Shown here: piece after piece, positions 1 to 7,278 of the stretch
Numbering within the stretch: position 1 is the first letter of the stretch
How the letters are laid out: each line of letters begins with the position of its first letter
Assembly: GCA_034437275.1 (NCBI GenBank)
Contig: DAOTUD010000055.1
Span: forward strand, 1-7,278
Length of the DNA: 7,278 nucleotides
From: TC-15 sp034437275
GTDB lineage: Bacteria > Chloroflexota > Anaerolineae > Aggregatilineales > Aggregatilineaceae
Direction of reading: 5' to 3'
Translations under genes and position numbers: made by a program
Notes under the pieces: generated by a model
Told to the model about the DNA's origin: nothing
The model's input: only the letters and a program-made list of their open reading frames with translations
Database searches by the model: none

Positions 1-76
1 GCTGCCCTAGTACACGTTGGCGGAAATATATGCCAACCGGTGGGCATATATTTCCGCCAACGTGTACTAGGGCAGC
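1..76. repeat. 76-bp near-perfect palindrome at the window edge
   Basis: Bases 1-34 are the exact reverse complement of bases 43-76. The 8-nt centre (35-42) contains the palindrome ACCGGT flanked by one A/G mismatch, so the whole block is a palindrome with a single unpaired position. It starts at base 1, so the arms may continue to the left and 34 bp is only a minimum length. There is no T-tract on either side and no open reading frame of interest. It lies beyond the clpC terminator. It could be a natural cruciform-forming or mobile-element-derived repeat, a bidirectional transcription barrier, or an assembly fold-back at a contig end; the sequence alone cannot separate these. Confidence 0.9.
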
Positions 77-88
77 CCGCAGCCAACC

Positions 89-127
89 AAAAACATCCCG
101 TGCGGGAGTGCGTCTCACACGGGATGT
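89..127 (-). terminator. Intrinsic terminator of clpC
   Basis: On the minus strand, 30 nt after the clpC stop codon, a 10-bp perfect stem (ACATCCCGTG at 127-118 pairing with CACGGGATGT at 102-93) encloses a 15-nt loop. The stem runs straight into a T-tract (positions 93-89, TTTTT, then GG). Stem plus T-tract is the standard rho-independent layout and fits the end of the A-B-clpC transcript. Confidence 0.75.
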
Positions 128-138
128 CGTGCTGTCTG

Positions 139-153
139 CCAGCGTATCGCTGG
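139..153 (-). other. Small GC-rich hairpin just after the clpC stop
   Basis: A 6-bp perfect inverted repeat (CCAGCG and CGCTGG) with a 3-nt loop begins 4 nt beyond the clpC stop codon on the minus strand and precedes the T-tract terminator. It has no T-tract of its own. It may protect the mRNA 3' end or assist termination; either role is inferred from position only. Confidence 0.4.
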
Positions 154-157
154 GCCG

Positions 158-2668
<2,511 letters not shown>

Positions 2669-2778
2669 AATTCGTGTATTCCCTCTACATTCTGAGTCAT
2701 GTTAAAGTTTACACCGAAAACCCGGCGCGGGCTATCAGATTCGCGTTGGAACGGGTGTGCGCCTGGCCGCCTGCCGGC
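2669..2778 (-). other. Gap between gene B and clpC
   Basis: 110 nt without a gene. On the minus strand it contains the clpC ribosome binding site (GAGGGA, 2685-2680) and a very weak hairpin, CCCG-CGC-CGGG, followed by four Ts, too short to call a terminator. No promoter with good -35 and -10 boxes at normal spacing was found. Transcription through from gene B is therefore the simpler reading, but an unrecognised internal promoter cannot be excluded. Confidence 0.5.
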
Positions 2779-4032
2779 TTACTCATCGCGCGGGATGCGC
2801 ATCTCGCGCAGCAATTGCTCCGTTTTGGCGATCAATTGGTCGAGCAGTTCGAATACTTCGTTCAACGATCCCCCGGCCAGGTTGGTGCGCCCTTGCCGCG
2901 CTTCGACCAGCGCATCCAGGCTGCGCCAGGGGTTTTCGGTCGCCGCCAACACCTGGGGGATCAGCAGCGTGCCGCCCATCACCAGCGGCACATACGCATG
3001 CTCCAGGCTGGTGGGAATCCGGCCTTCGAGCGCGGCGACGATTTTTGCGGCGTACTGCATGCGCTCCTGGCCCTCGCCAAAATCGACATCGATGCTGTGT
3101 TCCACGCTGCGGAATGCCAGCAGCACCGCATCCTGCACGACCGCGCTGTAGACCAACTGCACCAGGCGGCTGAGATTGTTCACGACCTCGGCGTCCGCGG
3201 CCATCAGGGTGCACAGGCGGCGGAACCAGTGCGACTCGACCAGCGACATACCTTCTTCCAGTTCCAGCCCTTCCTGCATGGTGTAGGCCAGCAGCTTGCT
3301 GATCACGGTGATCTCGCCCGGATGAAGGGGGACGCCCGCATCGCCGAACACGCTGCGCGTGCGGTCCTCCAGCGCCGCCAGCAAGCTGTTGCGCAGCAGG
3401 TTGTGCGTAAAGCGCAGAGCTTCCCCGGCCATGGCCTGGGCGCGCTGCTGCTCTTGCGCCATGTCCTGCACCGTCCACAGCGCTTCATAGCGCGGCATGG
3501 GTTCGTCGGCCTGGGGCGGGAAGCGGCCCGGCAGCACATCAAACGCGACCGTCATCTGGCCGGGGGCGCGTTCCTGCGCGGTGAAGGCAATATCGCGCAG
3601 CACCGCGATCCGGAACGGCGACACCGACAGCATGTTCGGCGGTGCGCCACCGACCGGCGGACGCACCGGCTCGAACGCCTCGGGCGGCGCGGCGCTGACC
3701 TGCACCCGCACCGGGTAGCCGCTGCCGGCGGGCGTCGGGAGTTGGGGCGTCACCGGCAGATGCAGCAGCCCACACTCCCCGGCGGGCAGCGTGAAGGGCA
3801 TGCGCGGTTTGGGCGTAAACATGCTGATCAAGTGCCCCTCGCTGTTTTTGGTCGGCGTGCGGATCGCCAGGTGCCCCTGCACCGGCTGGTTGGTCAGGTT
3901 TTGGAGCAGCAGCAGCACTTCGACCGGCTGGCCGACTGCCGTCGCCGTGGGAAAAACGCCCACCGCACACTGCATCACGTCCGCGATAGTCAGCCGTTCC
4001 TCGGCCACCATGCCCAGTACGTCGGGATACAT
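2779..4032 (-). CDS. Unknown protein B, paralogue of the preceding gene product
   Basis: I do not recognise the family. The 417-residue product has no signal peptide, no convincing membrane span and no known catalytic motif, so it is probably cytoplasmic. The N-terminal half (about 15-170) alternates hydrophobic and polar residues, with a VGQPVEVLLLLQN segment (33-45) like the strand pair of an Ig-like or CARDB-like beta-sandwich. After AFDVLPG (163-169) and ALWTVQDM (184-191) it looks mainly helical to the end. These landmarks, plus YPDVLG (2-7), DVMQCAVGV (18-26), LHPGE (236-240) and VPLVMGG (348-354), recur in the same order in protein A, so the two genes derive from one ancestor. The start is well supported: AAGGA lies 6 nt before the ATG and is placed inside the 17-nt gap after gene A, showing tight operon coupling. 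clpC follows after 110 nt. A structural or adaptor role is possible but is only inference from gene order. Confidence 0.9.
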   Translation of the reverse strand: MYPDVLGMVAEERLTIADVMQCAVGVFPTATAVGQPVEVLLLLQNLTNQPVQGHLAIRTPTKNSEGHLISMFTPKPRMPFTLPAGECGLLHLPVTPQLPTPAGSGYPVRVQVSAAPPEAFEPVRPPVGGAPPNMLSVSPFRIAVLRDIAFTAQERAPGQMTVAFDVLPGRFPPQADEPMPRYEALWTVQDMAQEQQRAQAMAGEALRFTHNLLRNSLLAALEDRTRSVFGDAGVPLHPGEITVISKLLAYTMQEGLELEEGMSLVESHWFRRLCTLMAADAEVVNNLSRLVQLVYSAVVQDAVLLAFRSVEHSIDVDFGEGQERMQYAAKIVAALEGRIPTSLEHAYVPLVMGGTLLIPQVLAATENPWRSLDALVEARQGRTNLAGGSLNEVFELLDQLIAKTEQLLREMRIPRDE

Positions 4033-4049
4033 TCTCGATCCTTTTCCTG

Positions 4050-5321
4050 CTAGCTGGCATCCAGCGCGCGCTCGATCAGCCGCGTGGTCAGATCGAAGAT
4101 AAACGCATTATCCGCGTTGCGCTCGCTCTGGCGCTGGTCCAGCGCTTTGGACAGCACGAACACCGTCTCGCGCACCTGCTCGCGCGGCATGGTCACCCGG
4201 GTATTGGCGATCAGGCCGCCCAGGACCATCGGGAAGTAGGTCCGCGCAAAATCCAGGCGCTGCTGTTCGACCAGCGTATCGACGATACTGTCTGCATAGT
4301 GGCTGGCTTCCTCGTCGTCGCCGAACTCCTCGTCGGCGACGGTGCTCACCATCGTGAAGGCGTACATAATCGCGTCGTATACCAGATCGGCGTACAACGG
4401 ACGGGCCGCCAGCAGCGGCACCTGGTTGGCCAGGTTCGGATCGCGCACCAGCGCCCGGCACAAGGTGGTAAACCAGCGCGGCCAGGCCGGTTTGGGATCG
4501 TCCGGGGTCGGCTTGGTGATGCCCATCTCCAGCAGCAGCGTCAGCAGCTTGGTGATGAAGATCGCCTCAGGCGGGTGCAGCTTGTAGCCGCACGCCGCGA
4601 AGTGCTCCTGGGTGGATTTGAGCAGCGGCATAAAGACGTTATCACGCTGCAACTGGGGCAGCACGGTCTGCACCTGGTCCCACACCTTGTCGGCGATGAC
4701 ATAATCGTCCCGGTAGTCGCGCATGGTCCACAGGCTAACCCATTCCGGTTCCAGGTTTTTCTTCAGGCGGGCCAGGGCCGGCGGCAGCACCTCGAAGGGG
4801 GCCTGGACGTAGTGCCGTTTGCCGCTGTTCGCGGTGGCAAAGGAGAGCGCGCGCAGGCGTTCGATGTGGTCTTGGGCGTCGGGCGGCAGCTCGTCGAACA
4901 CAAATGCGCCGCCGCCCTTGGCCGCGCGAATGCGCTGTGAACGTTTGCCCATGCGCTTGATGTCGAGCTTCGCGCCCAGCGTGTAACCGGGGGCGGGGGC
5001 CGTCTTGGGCGACGAGCCGAGCGGCATCGTCAGGAAACCGACCTCGGCGGCTTGCAGCCCGATGCGAATCCGCTTGGTGTGGGTGGAAAAGCGGTTTTTG
5101 TGCTTGGCCGCATCGCGCGCCGGCAAATCTGGGGTGACGATCACGTCGACGTCAATATCGGCGGCGTTTTGCAACACCAGCACCAGGTCGAAAAATTGGC
5201 CGGCATGGACCTGGGCCGGACGCACGGCCAGCGCACACTGGATCACGTCGCTGTTAAGCCGCGCCCCGCCTGTGATCGCGCCCAACAGGTCCGGATAGTT
5301 CACTGTGTTTTCGTCGGTCAC
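4050..5321 (-). CDS. Unknown protein A, paralogue of the following gene product
   Basis: I do not recognise the family. From the GTG start the product is 423 residues; the frame stays open to a TTG at 5348, but GTG is preferred because GGAG sits 5 nt upstream of it, the TTG has no ribosome binding site, and the likely transcription start lies only a few bases before the TTG. There is no signal peptide or clear membrane span. Landmarks shared with protein B in the same order are YPDLLG (9-14), DVIQCALAV (25-33), AGQFFDLVLVLQN (40-52), PFEVLPP (175-181), SLWTMRDY (196-203), LHPPEA (248-253) and FPMVLGG (363-369). The N-terminal half looks like a beta-sandwich and the C-terminal half is helical. 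Distinctive to A are a basic stretch (about 121-135, KRMGKRSQRIRAAK) and an acidic patch (about 328-338). It is the first gene of the probable A-B(-clpC) operon. Confidence 0.9.
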   Translation of the reverse strand: MTDENTVNYPDLLGAITGGARLNSDVIQCALAVRPAQVHAGQFFDLVLVLQNAADIDVDVIVTPDLPARDAAKHKNRFSTHTKRIRIGLQAAEVGFLTMPLGSSPKTAPAPGYTLGAKLDIKRMGKRSQRIRAAKGGGAFVFDELPPDAQDHIERLRALSFATANSGKRHYVQAPFEVLPPALARLKKNLEPEWVSLWTMRDYRDDYVIADKVWDQVQTVLPQLQRDNVFMPLLKSTQEHFAACGYKLHPPEAIFITKLLTLLLEMGITKPTPDDPKPAWPRWFTTLCRALVRDPNLANQVPLLAARPLYADLVYDAIMYAFTMVSTVADEEFGDDEEASHYADSIVDTLVEQQRLDFARTYFPMVLGGLIANTRVTMPREQVRETVFVLSKALDQRQSERNADNAFIFDLTTRLIERALDAS

Positions 5322-5362
5322 GAGTACTCCATCCCTCAAAACGTACAAACACGCTCGTGGTT

Positions 5363-5391
5363 ATCATATATTGACTTATCCAGCGGCACAA
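5363..5391 (-). promoter_or_regulatory. Candidate sigma-70-type promoter for A-B(-clpC)
   Basis: Reading leftward, TTGTGC (5391-5386) is followed after exactly 17 nt by TATGAT (5368-5363), a 5-of-6 match to the -10 consensus; the -35 box is poor. Transcription would start near 5355, leaving a leader of roughly 30 nt before the GTG at 5321. This leader length supports the GTG start over the TTG at 5348. Confidence 0.5.
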
Positions 5392-5418
5392 CCAAACGTC
5401 TGTGAAGCGTTAGAAAAA

Positions 5419-5447
5419 TTGCCCAAATTCCCCGAAACCGATACACT
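5419..5447 (+). promoter_or_regulatory. Candidate distal promoter for the sugar-binding protein gene
   Basis: TTGCCC (5419-5424), 17-nt spacer, TACACT (5442-5447); each box matches consensus at 4 of 6 positions. The -10 box is overlapped by the inverted repeat ACACT-N6-AGTGT, an arrangement expected of a repressor site. It would give a leader of about 185 nt. Confidence 0.3.
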
Positions 5448-5514
5448 TAAAATAGTGTGATGAGTCGGGGTTTAGTGCGCGTATCCGGATTAAGCAAAAT
5501 AAATTTTACTTGCT

Positions 5515-5530
5515 TTAAGCCTTCGCTTAA
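5515..5530. repeat. Inverted repeat TTAAGC-CTTC-GCTTAA
   Basis: A perfect 6-bp inverted repeat with a 4-nt spacer. A third related half-site (ATTAAGC, 5489-5495) lies about 20 bp upstream and also pairs with the right half. It may be an operator for the divergent region or a leader hairpin if the distal promoter is used. Confidence 0.4.
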
Positions 5531-5537
5531 TCTCACT

Positions 5538-5570
5538 TTTACACGCTGTTTCCCCCGGTCGCGTTACAAT
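5538..5570 (+). promoter_or_regulatory. Candidate proximal promoter for the sugar-binding protein gene
   Basis: TACAAT (5565-5570) is a 5-of-6 match to the -10 consensus. The best -35 candidate, TTTACA (5538-5543), also matches at 5 of 6 but is 21 nt away, longer than normal, so use would probably need an activator or another -35 contact. The start would fall near 5577, placing the GTGAGG/CCTCAC hairpin (5582-5603) at the very 5' end of the mRNA. Confidence 0.35.
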
Positions 5571-5581
5571 CTCCATTTGTA

Positions 5582-5603
5582 GTGAGGACGAGCCATCCCT
5601 CAC
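5582..5603 (+). other. Leader hairpin or operator before the sugar-binding protein gene
   Basis: GTGAGG (5582-5587) pairs perfectly with CCTCAC (5598-5603) around a 10-nt loop. It ends 21 nt before the AGGAGG ribosome binding site and leaves that site unpaired. Just downstream of the proximal promoter candidate, it could stabilise the mRNA 5' end or serve as a repressor site. Confidence 0.35.
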
Positions 5604-5624
5604 GAATAACTTTAATTCATATAT

Positions 5625-5630
5625 AGGAGG
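5625..5630 (+). promoter_or_regulatory. Strong ribosome binding site
   Basis: AGGAGG, a full anti-Shine-Dalgarno match, lies 8 nt before the ATG at 5639. It fixes the start of the sugar-binding protein and is much stronger than the sites of the three leftward genes, suggesting high expression. Confidence 0.85.
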
Positions 5631-5638
5631 AACCAAAC

Positions 5639-7024
5639 ATGCGTAAGTTAGGTGTTCTCGCGACTTTGGCATTGGTAGTGGCGCTTGCTCTGCCGCTATT
5701 CGTTGTCAGCGAAACAACCGCCCAGGATGATATGCGTAGCACATTTGATCTGGGGCCGGAACCGGCTGAAGAAGGTCCGCTGGCCGGCGTCGATCCGAGC
5801 GACGTGACCATCACCTGGTGGCACCAGCATGGTGGCGCTCGTGAAGAATTTTTGATTCCGTTGGTAGAAGAATTTAACGCGAACAACCCCTGGGGCATCA
5901 TGGTCGAAGCCTCGAACCAGGGTGGCTATGGCGACATCTACAACAAGATGATCGCGGGCATTCCGACTGGCGACGTGCCGAACATCGTGGTGGCGTACCA
6001 GAACCAGTCGGCGGCCTACTACCTGGCCGGCGGGCTGACGGAAGACATGGACATTTATGTCACCGATGAGACGTGGGGCCTGAATGCGACTGAGAAGGCA
6101 GACTTCATCCCTGGCTTCTTCAACCAGGACTACACCCCCGATGGCCAGCACCGCATCGGCTTCCCGCCCAACCGCTCGATTGAGGGGATGTACTTCAACA
6201 TGACCGCGCTCGAAGAACTGGGCTATGATGCCCCGCCCACATCGTGGGAGCAGTTCGGCGAGATGGCCTGCATGTTCACCGAGCAGGGCTGGAGCGGCTA
6301 TGACGGCGACGACCCGATCGGCTACACCGTCCGCACCGATGCGTCCAACATCGCAGCCGGCACCTACTCGCTGGGCGGCGACATCTTCATGGATGGCGAA
6401 TTCAACTATGATGGCCAGGAAACCATCGACTACATCCAGTTCATGGTGGACCTGTACAACGACGGCTGTGCCGAACTGGTAGCCGAGCGGTATGGCGATC
6501 AGAACAACTTCACCGCCGGCAAGGCGCTGTTCTACGTCGGCTCGACCTCCGGTCTGCCGTACGTGCGCTCCGGCATCGAGGAAGCCTTCGATGAGCCGTT
6601 CGAGTGGAGCGTCACCTACCTGCCGTACGAGGACGTGCCAGTGGCCGACATCTACGGCGCGAGCGTGAGCATCGTCAAGAGCACGCCGGAGAAGGAACTG
6701 GCGTCCTGGTTGTTCATCCGCTGGTTCGCCGAGACTCAAAACCAGGCGAATTGGGCTGAAGTCAGCAACTACTTCCCGGTGCGTTTCTCGACTGCCCAGA
6801 ACATGGACGCGATGTTCGAGGACTTCCCGCAGTACGAAGCTGCCTGGGGGATGCTGCAAGGTGAGATCAAGGTCGAGCCGCAGATCGCCAGCTACGACGT
6901 AATCCGCGACGAGGCCGAAGCCACGTACCAGAACCTGCTGGTTAGCGGCGGCGACGTCGAAAGCGCGCTGACCGAGTTCAACATCACGGCTAACGAGATC
7001 ATGGCGTCGTTCATGCCCTTCTAG
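5639..7024 (+). CDS. ABC-transporter extracellular sugar-binding protein (family 1)
   Basis: This protein should capture a sugar or glycoside outside the cell and deliver it to an ABC importer. The 461 residues begin with a Sec signal peptide: MRK, a hydrophobic core (about 4-23), and a likely cut near TTA-QDD (28/29). There is no lipobox cysteine; the only cysteines are C211 and C277. An acidic linker (about 30-54) precedes the fold. The fold opens with VTITWWHQHGG (56-66) and EEFNANNPWG (77-86), then GGYGDIYNKMIAGIPTGDVP (95-114), the PTSWEQF hinge-region motif (200-206), GKALFYVGSTSGL (294-306), and ASWLFIRWFAETQNQANWAE (355-374) with NYFPVR (377-382). This order is typical of the UgpB/MalE-like solute-binding family, and the length is normal. 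Aromatic residues W60, W61 and many tyrosines fit a carbohydrate ligand, but which sugar cannot be told. It has its own terminator and no transporter genes next to it in the window. Confidence 0.95.
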   Translation: MRKLGVLATLALVVALALPLFVVSETTAQDDMRSTFDLGPEPAEEGPLAGVDPSDVTITWWHQHGGAREEFLIPLVEEFNANNPWGIMVEASNQGGYGDIYNKMIAGIPTGDVPNIVVAYQNQSAAYYLAGGLTEDMDIYVTDETWGLNATEKADFIPGFFNQDYTPDGQHRIGFPPNRSIEGMYFNMTALEELGYDAPPTSWEQFGEMACMFTEQGWSGYDGDDPIGYTVRTDASNIAAGTYSLGGDIFMDGEFNYDGQETIDYIQFMVDLYNDGCAELVAERYGDQNNFTAGKALFYVGSTSGLPYVRSGIEEAFDEPFEWSVTYLPYEDVPVADIYGASVSIVKSTPEKELASWLFIRWFAETQNQANWAEVSNYFPVRFSTAQNMDAMFEDFPQYEAAWGMLQGEIKVEPQIASYDVIRDEAEATYQNLLVSGGDVESALTEFNITANEIMASFMPF

Positions 7025-7032
7025 GCGTGTTA

Positions 7033-7083
7033 CAACGCTACAACACACAAGGCCGTCCAGCGCTGGGCGGCCTTGTTGCGTTG
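7033..7083 (+). terminator. Compound hairpin terminator of the sugar-binding protein gene
   Basis: Starting 8 nt after the stop codon. The inner stem ACAAGGCCG-T-CCA (7047-7059) pairs with TGG-G-CGGCCTTGT (7064-7076), 13 pairs including one G-T wobble, around a GCGC loop. An outer 6-bp stem (CAACGC 7033-7038 with GCGTTG 7078-7083) closes over it with a bulge. The following sequence is only moderately T-rich (TTGTTGCGTTG), so termination may be incomplete. It could allow some read-through or mark the end of a single-gene transcript. Confidence 0.7.
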
Positions 7084-7121
7084 GGGGGCAGCGGGGTTAG
7101 GATAGCTTACAAATGGCAGAT

Positions 7122-7278
7122 GGGGCGTTATGCTAGTTTTACCCCTCCCCCTGGCTCCCTCCCCGCGCGCGGAGAGGGGGAAACAAACCGGGACCCAAAG
7201 TCCCTCTCCGTTCACGGGGAGGGATTTAGGGAGGGGTAAACCATCGACACACGCGCCAGGATATCTAGCATAACCCCC
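7122..7278. mobile_element. MITE/REP-like repeat with terminal inverted repeats, possibly cut by the window end
   Basis: Outer ends: GTTATGCTAG (7127-7136) is the exact reverse complement of CTAGCATAAC (7265-7274), with flanking G and C runs extending the match apart from one extra C. Inside, the C/T-rich left arm (about 7136-7165) pairs imperfectly with the G/A-rich right arm (about 7215-7241), sharing GTTT(T)ACCCCTCCC and TCCCTCCCCG blocks. Two smaller hairpins sit within: 7157-7178 (near-palindrome CCCTCCCCGCG/CGCGGAGAGGG) and 7202-7223 (CCCTCTCCGT-TC-ACGGGGAGGG). About 22 nt (7243-7264) are present only in the right half. No transposase is encoded. C/T-G/A hairpin repeats of this look are frequent between genes in Chloroflexota and other GC-rich bacteria. 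Target-site duplications cannot be tested because the right end meets the window edge. Confidence 0.6.

Larger units (their letters stand above)
5322..5638. other. Divergent intergenic control region
   Basis: 317 nt between the leftward unknown genes and the rightward sugar-binding protein gene, visibly richer in A and T than the flanking genes. It holds one leftward and two weaker rightward promoter candidates and four short inverted repeats: ACACT-N6-AGTGT (5443-5458), GATTAAGC/GCTTAATC (5488-5495 and 5525-5532), TTAAGC-CTTC-GCTTAA (5515-5530) and GTGAGG-N10-CCTCAC (5582-5603). No small gene is convincing. The inverted repeats could be operators or leader hairpins; none matches a known operator that I recognise. 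Confidence 0.6.

Noticed and set aside
1..76. Palindrome as a telomere-resolvase site of a linear replicon
   Set aside because: Length and symmetry are compatible, but there is no resolvase or phage gene in the window, and a contig-edge repeat or fold-back artefact is simpler.
2674..4053. A 459-codon plus-strand frame antisense to gene B
   Set aside because: The translation is rich in R, H and Q with no recognisable pattern. The minus-strand frame has a good ribosome binding site and a paralogue next door, so this frame is a shadow.
5490..5672. A 60-codon minus-strand frame in the divergent region
   Set aside because: It overlaps the start and ribosome binding site of the sugar-binding protein gene, and its translation shows no family feature.
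5696..7048. A 450-codon minus-strand frame antisense to the sugar-binding protein gene
   Set aside because: The plus-strand product is a clear solute-binding protein with signal peptide and ribosome binding site; the antisense frame has neither.
7027..7239. Short frames on both strands through the right-end repeat
   Set aside because: They run through the terminator hairpin and the C/T-G/A repeat. Their translations are repeat-derived and lack ribosome binding sites.

Overview
The window looks like a piece of a GC-rich bacterial chromosome, most likely from Chloroflexota (Anaerolineae-like). This is inferred from three things: the style of the ClpC-type unfoldase and the sugar-binding protein, with its 'TAQDD' signal-peptide end; the C/T-rich and G/A-rich hairpin repeat at the right end; and the general gene texture. 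No rRNA or other marker gene is present, so the placement is tentative.

Layout, left to right: (1) 1-157 is non-coding and holds a 76-bp near-perfect palindrome that begins at the first base, then an intrinsic terminator and a small hairpin, both read on the minus strand behind clpC. (2) 158-5321, all on the minus strand, carries three co-directional genes. In transcription order these are an unknown protein A (423 aa from a GTG start), an unknown protein B (417 aa, starting 17 nt after A), and, after a 110-nt gap, an 836-aa ClpC-type AAA+ unfoldase. A and B are distant paralogues of each other. (3) 5322-5638 is a relatively AT-rich divergent intergenic region. It has a plausible promoter facing left for A-B(-clpC), two weaker candidates facing right, and several short inverted repeats. 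(4) 5639-7024, plus strand, encodes a secreted ABC-transporter sugar-binding protein with a strong ribosome binding site. A compound hairpin terminator follows directly, so no permease or ATPase gene is attached to it here. (5) 7084-7278 is non-coding and is mostly a MITE/REP-like repeat with imperfect terminal inverted repeats that reach the last base.

How the parts may work together: ClpC carries all the motifs of a working two-ring unfoldase, plus an LGF loop typical of partners of the ClpP protease. The usual clpC neighbours (ctsR, mcsA, mcsB) are absent; the two unknown paralogues sit upstream instead. A and B look cytoplasmic, with a probable beta-sandwich N-terminal half and a helical C-terminal half. 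They might be partners, adaptors or substrates of this ClpC, but that rests only on gene order. The sugar-binding protein is divergently transcribed and probably a separate unit. Both ends of the window fall inside inverted repeats, which would fit a contig whose assembly stopped at repeats.
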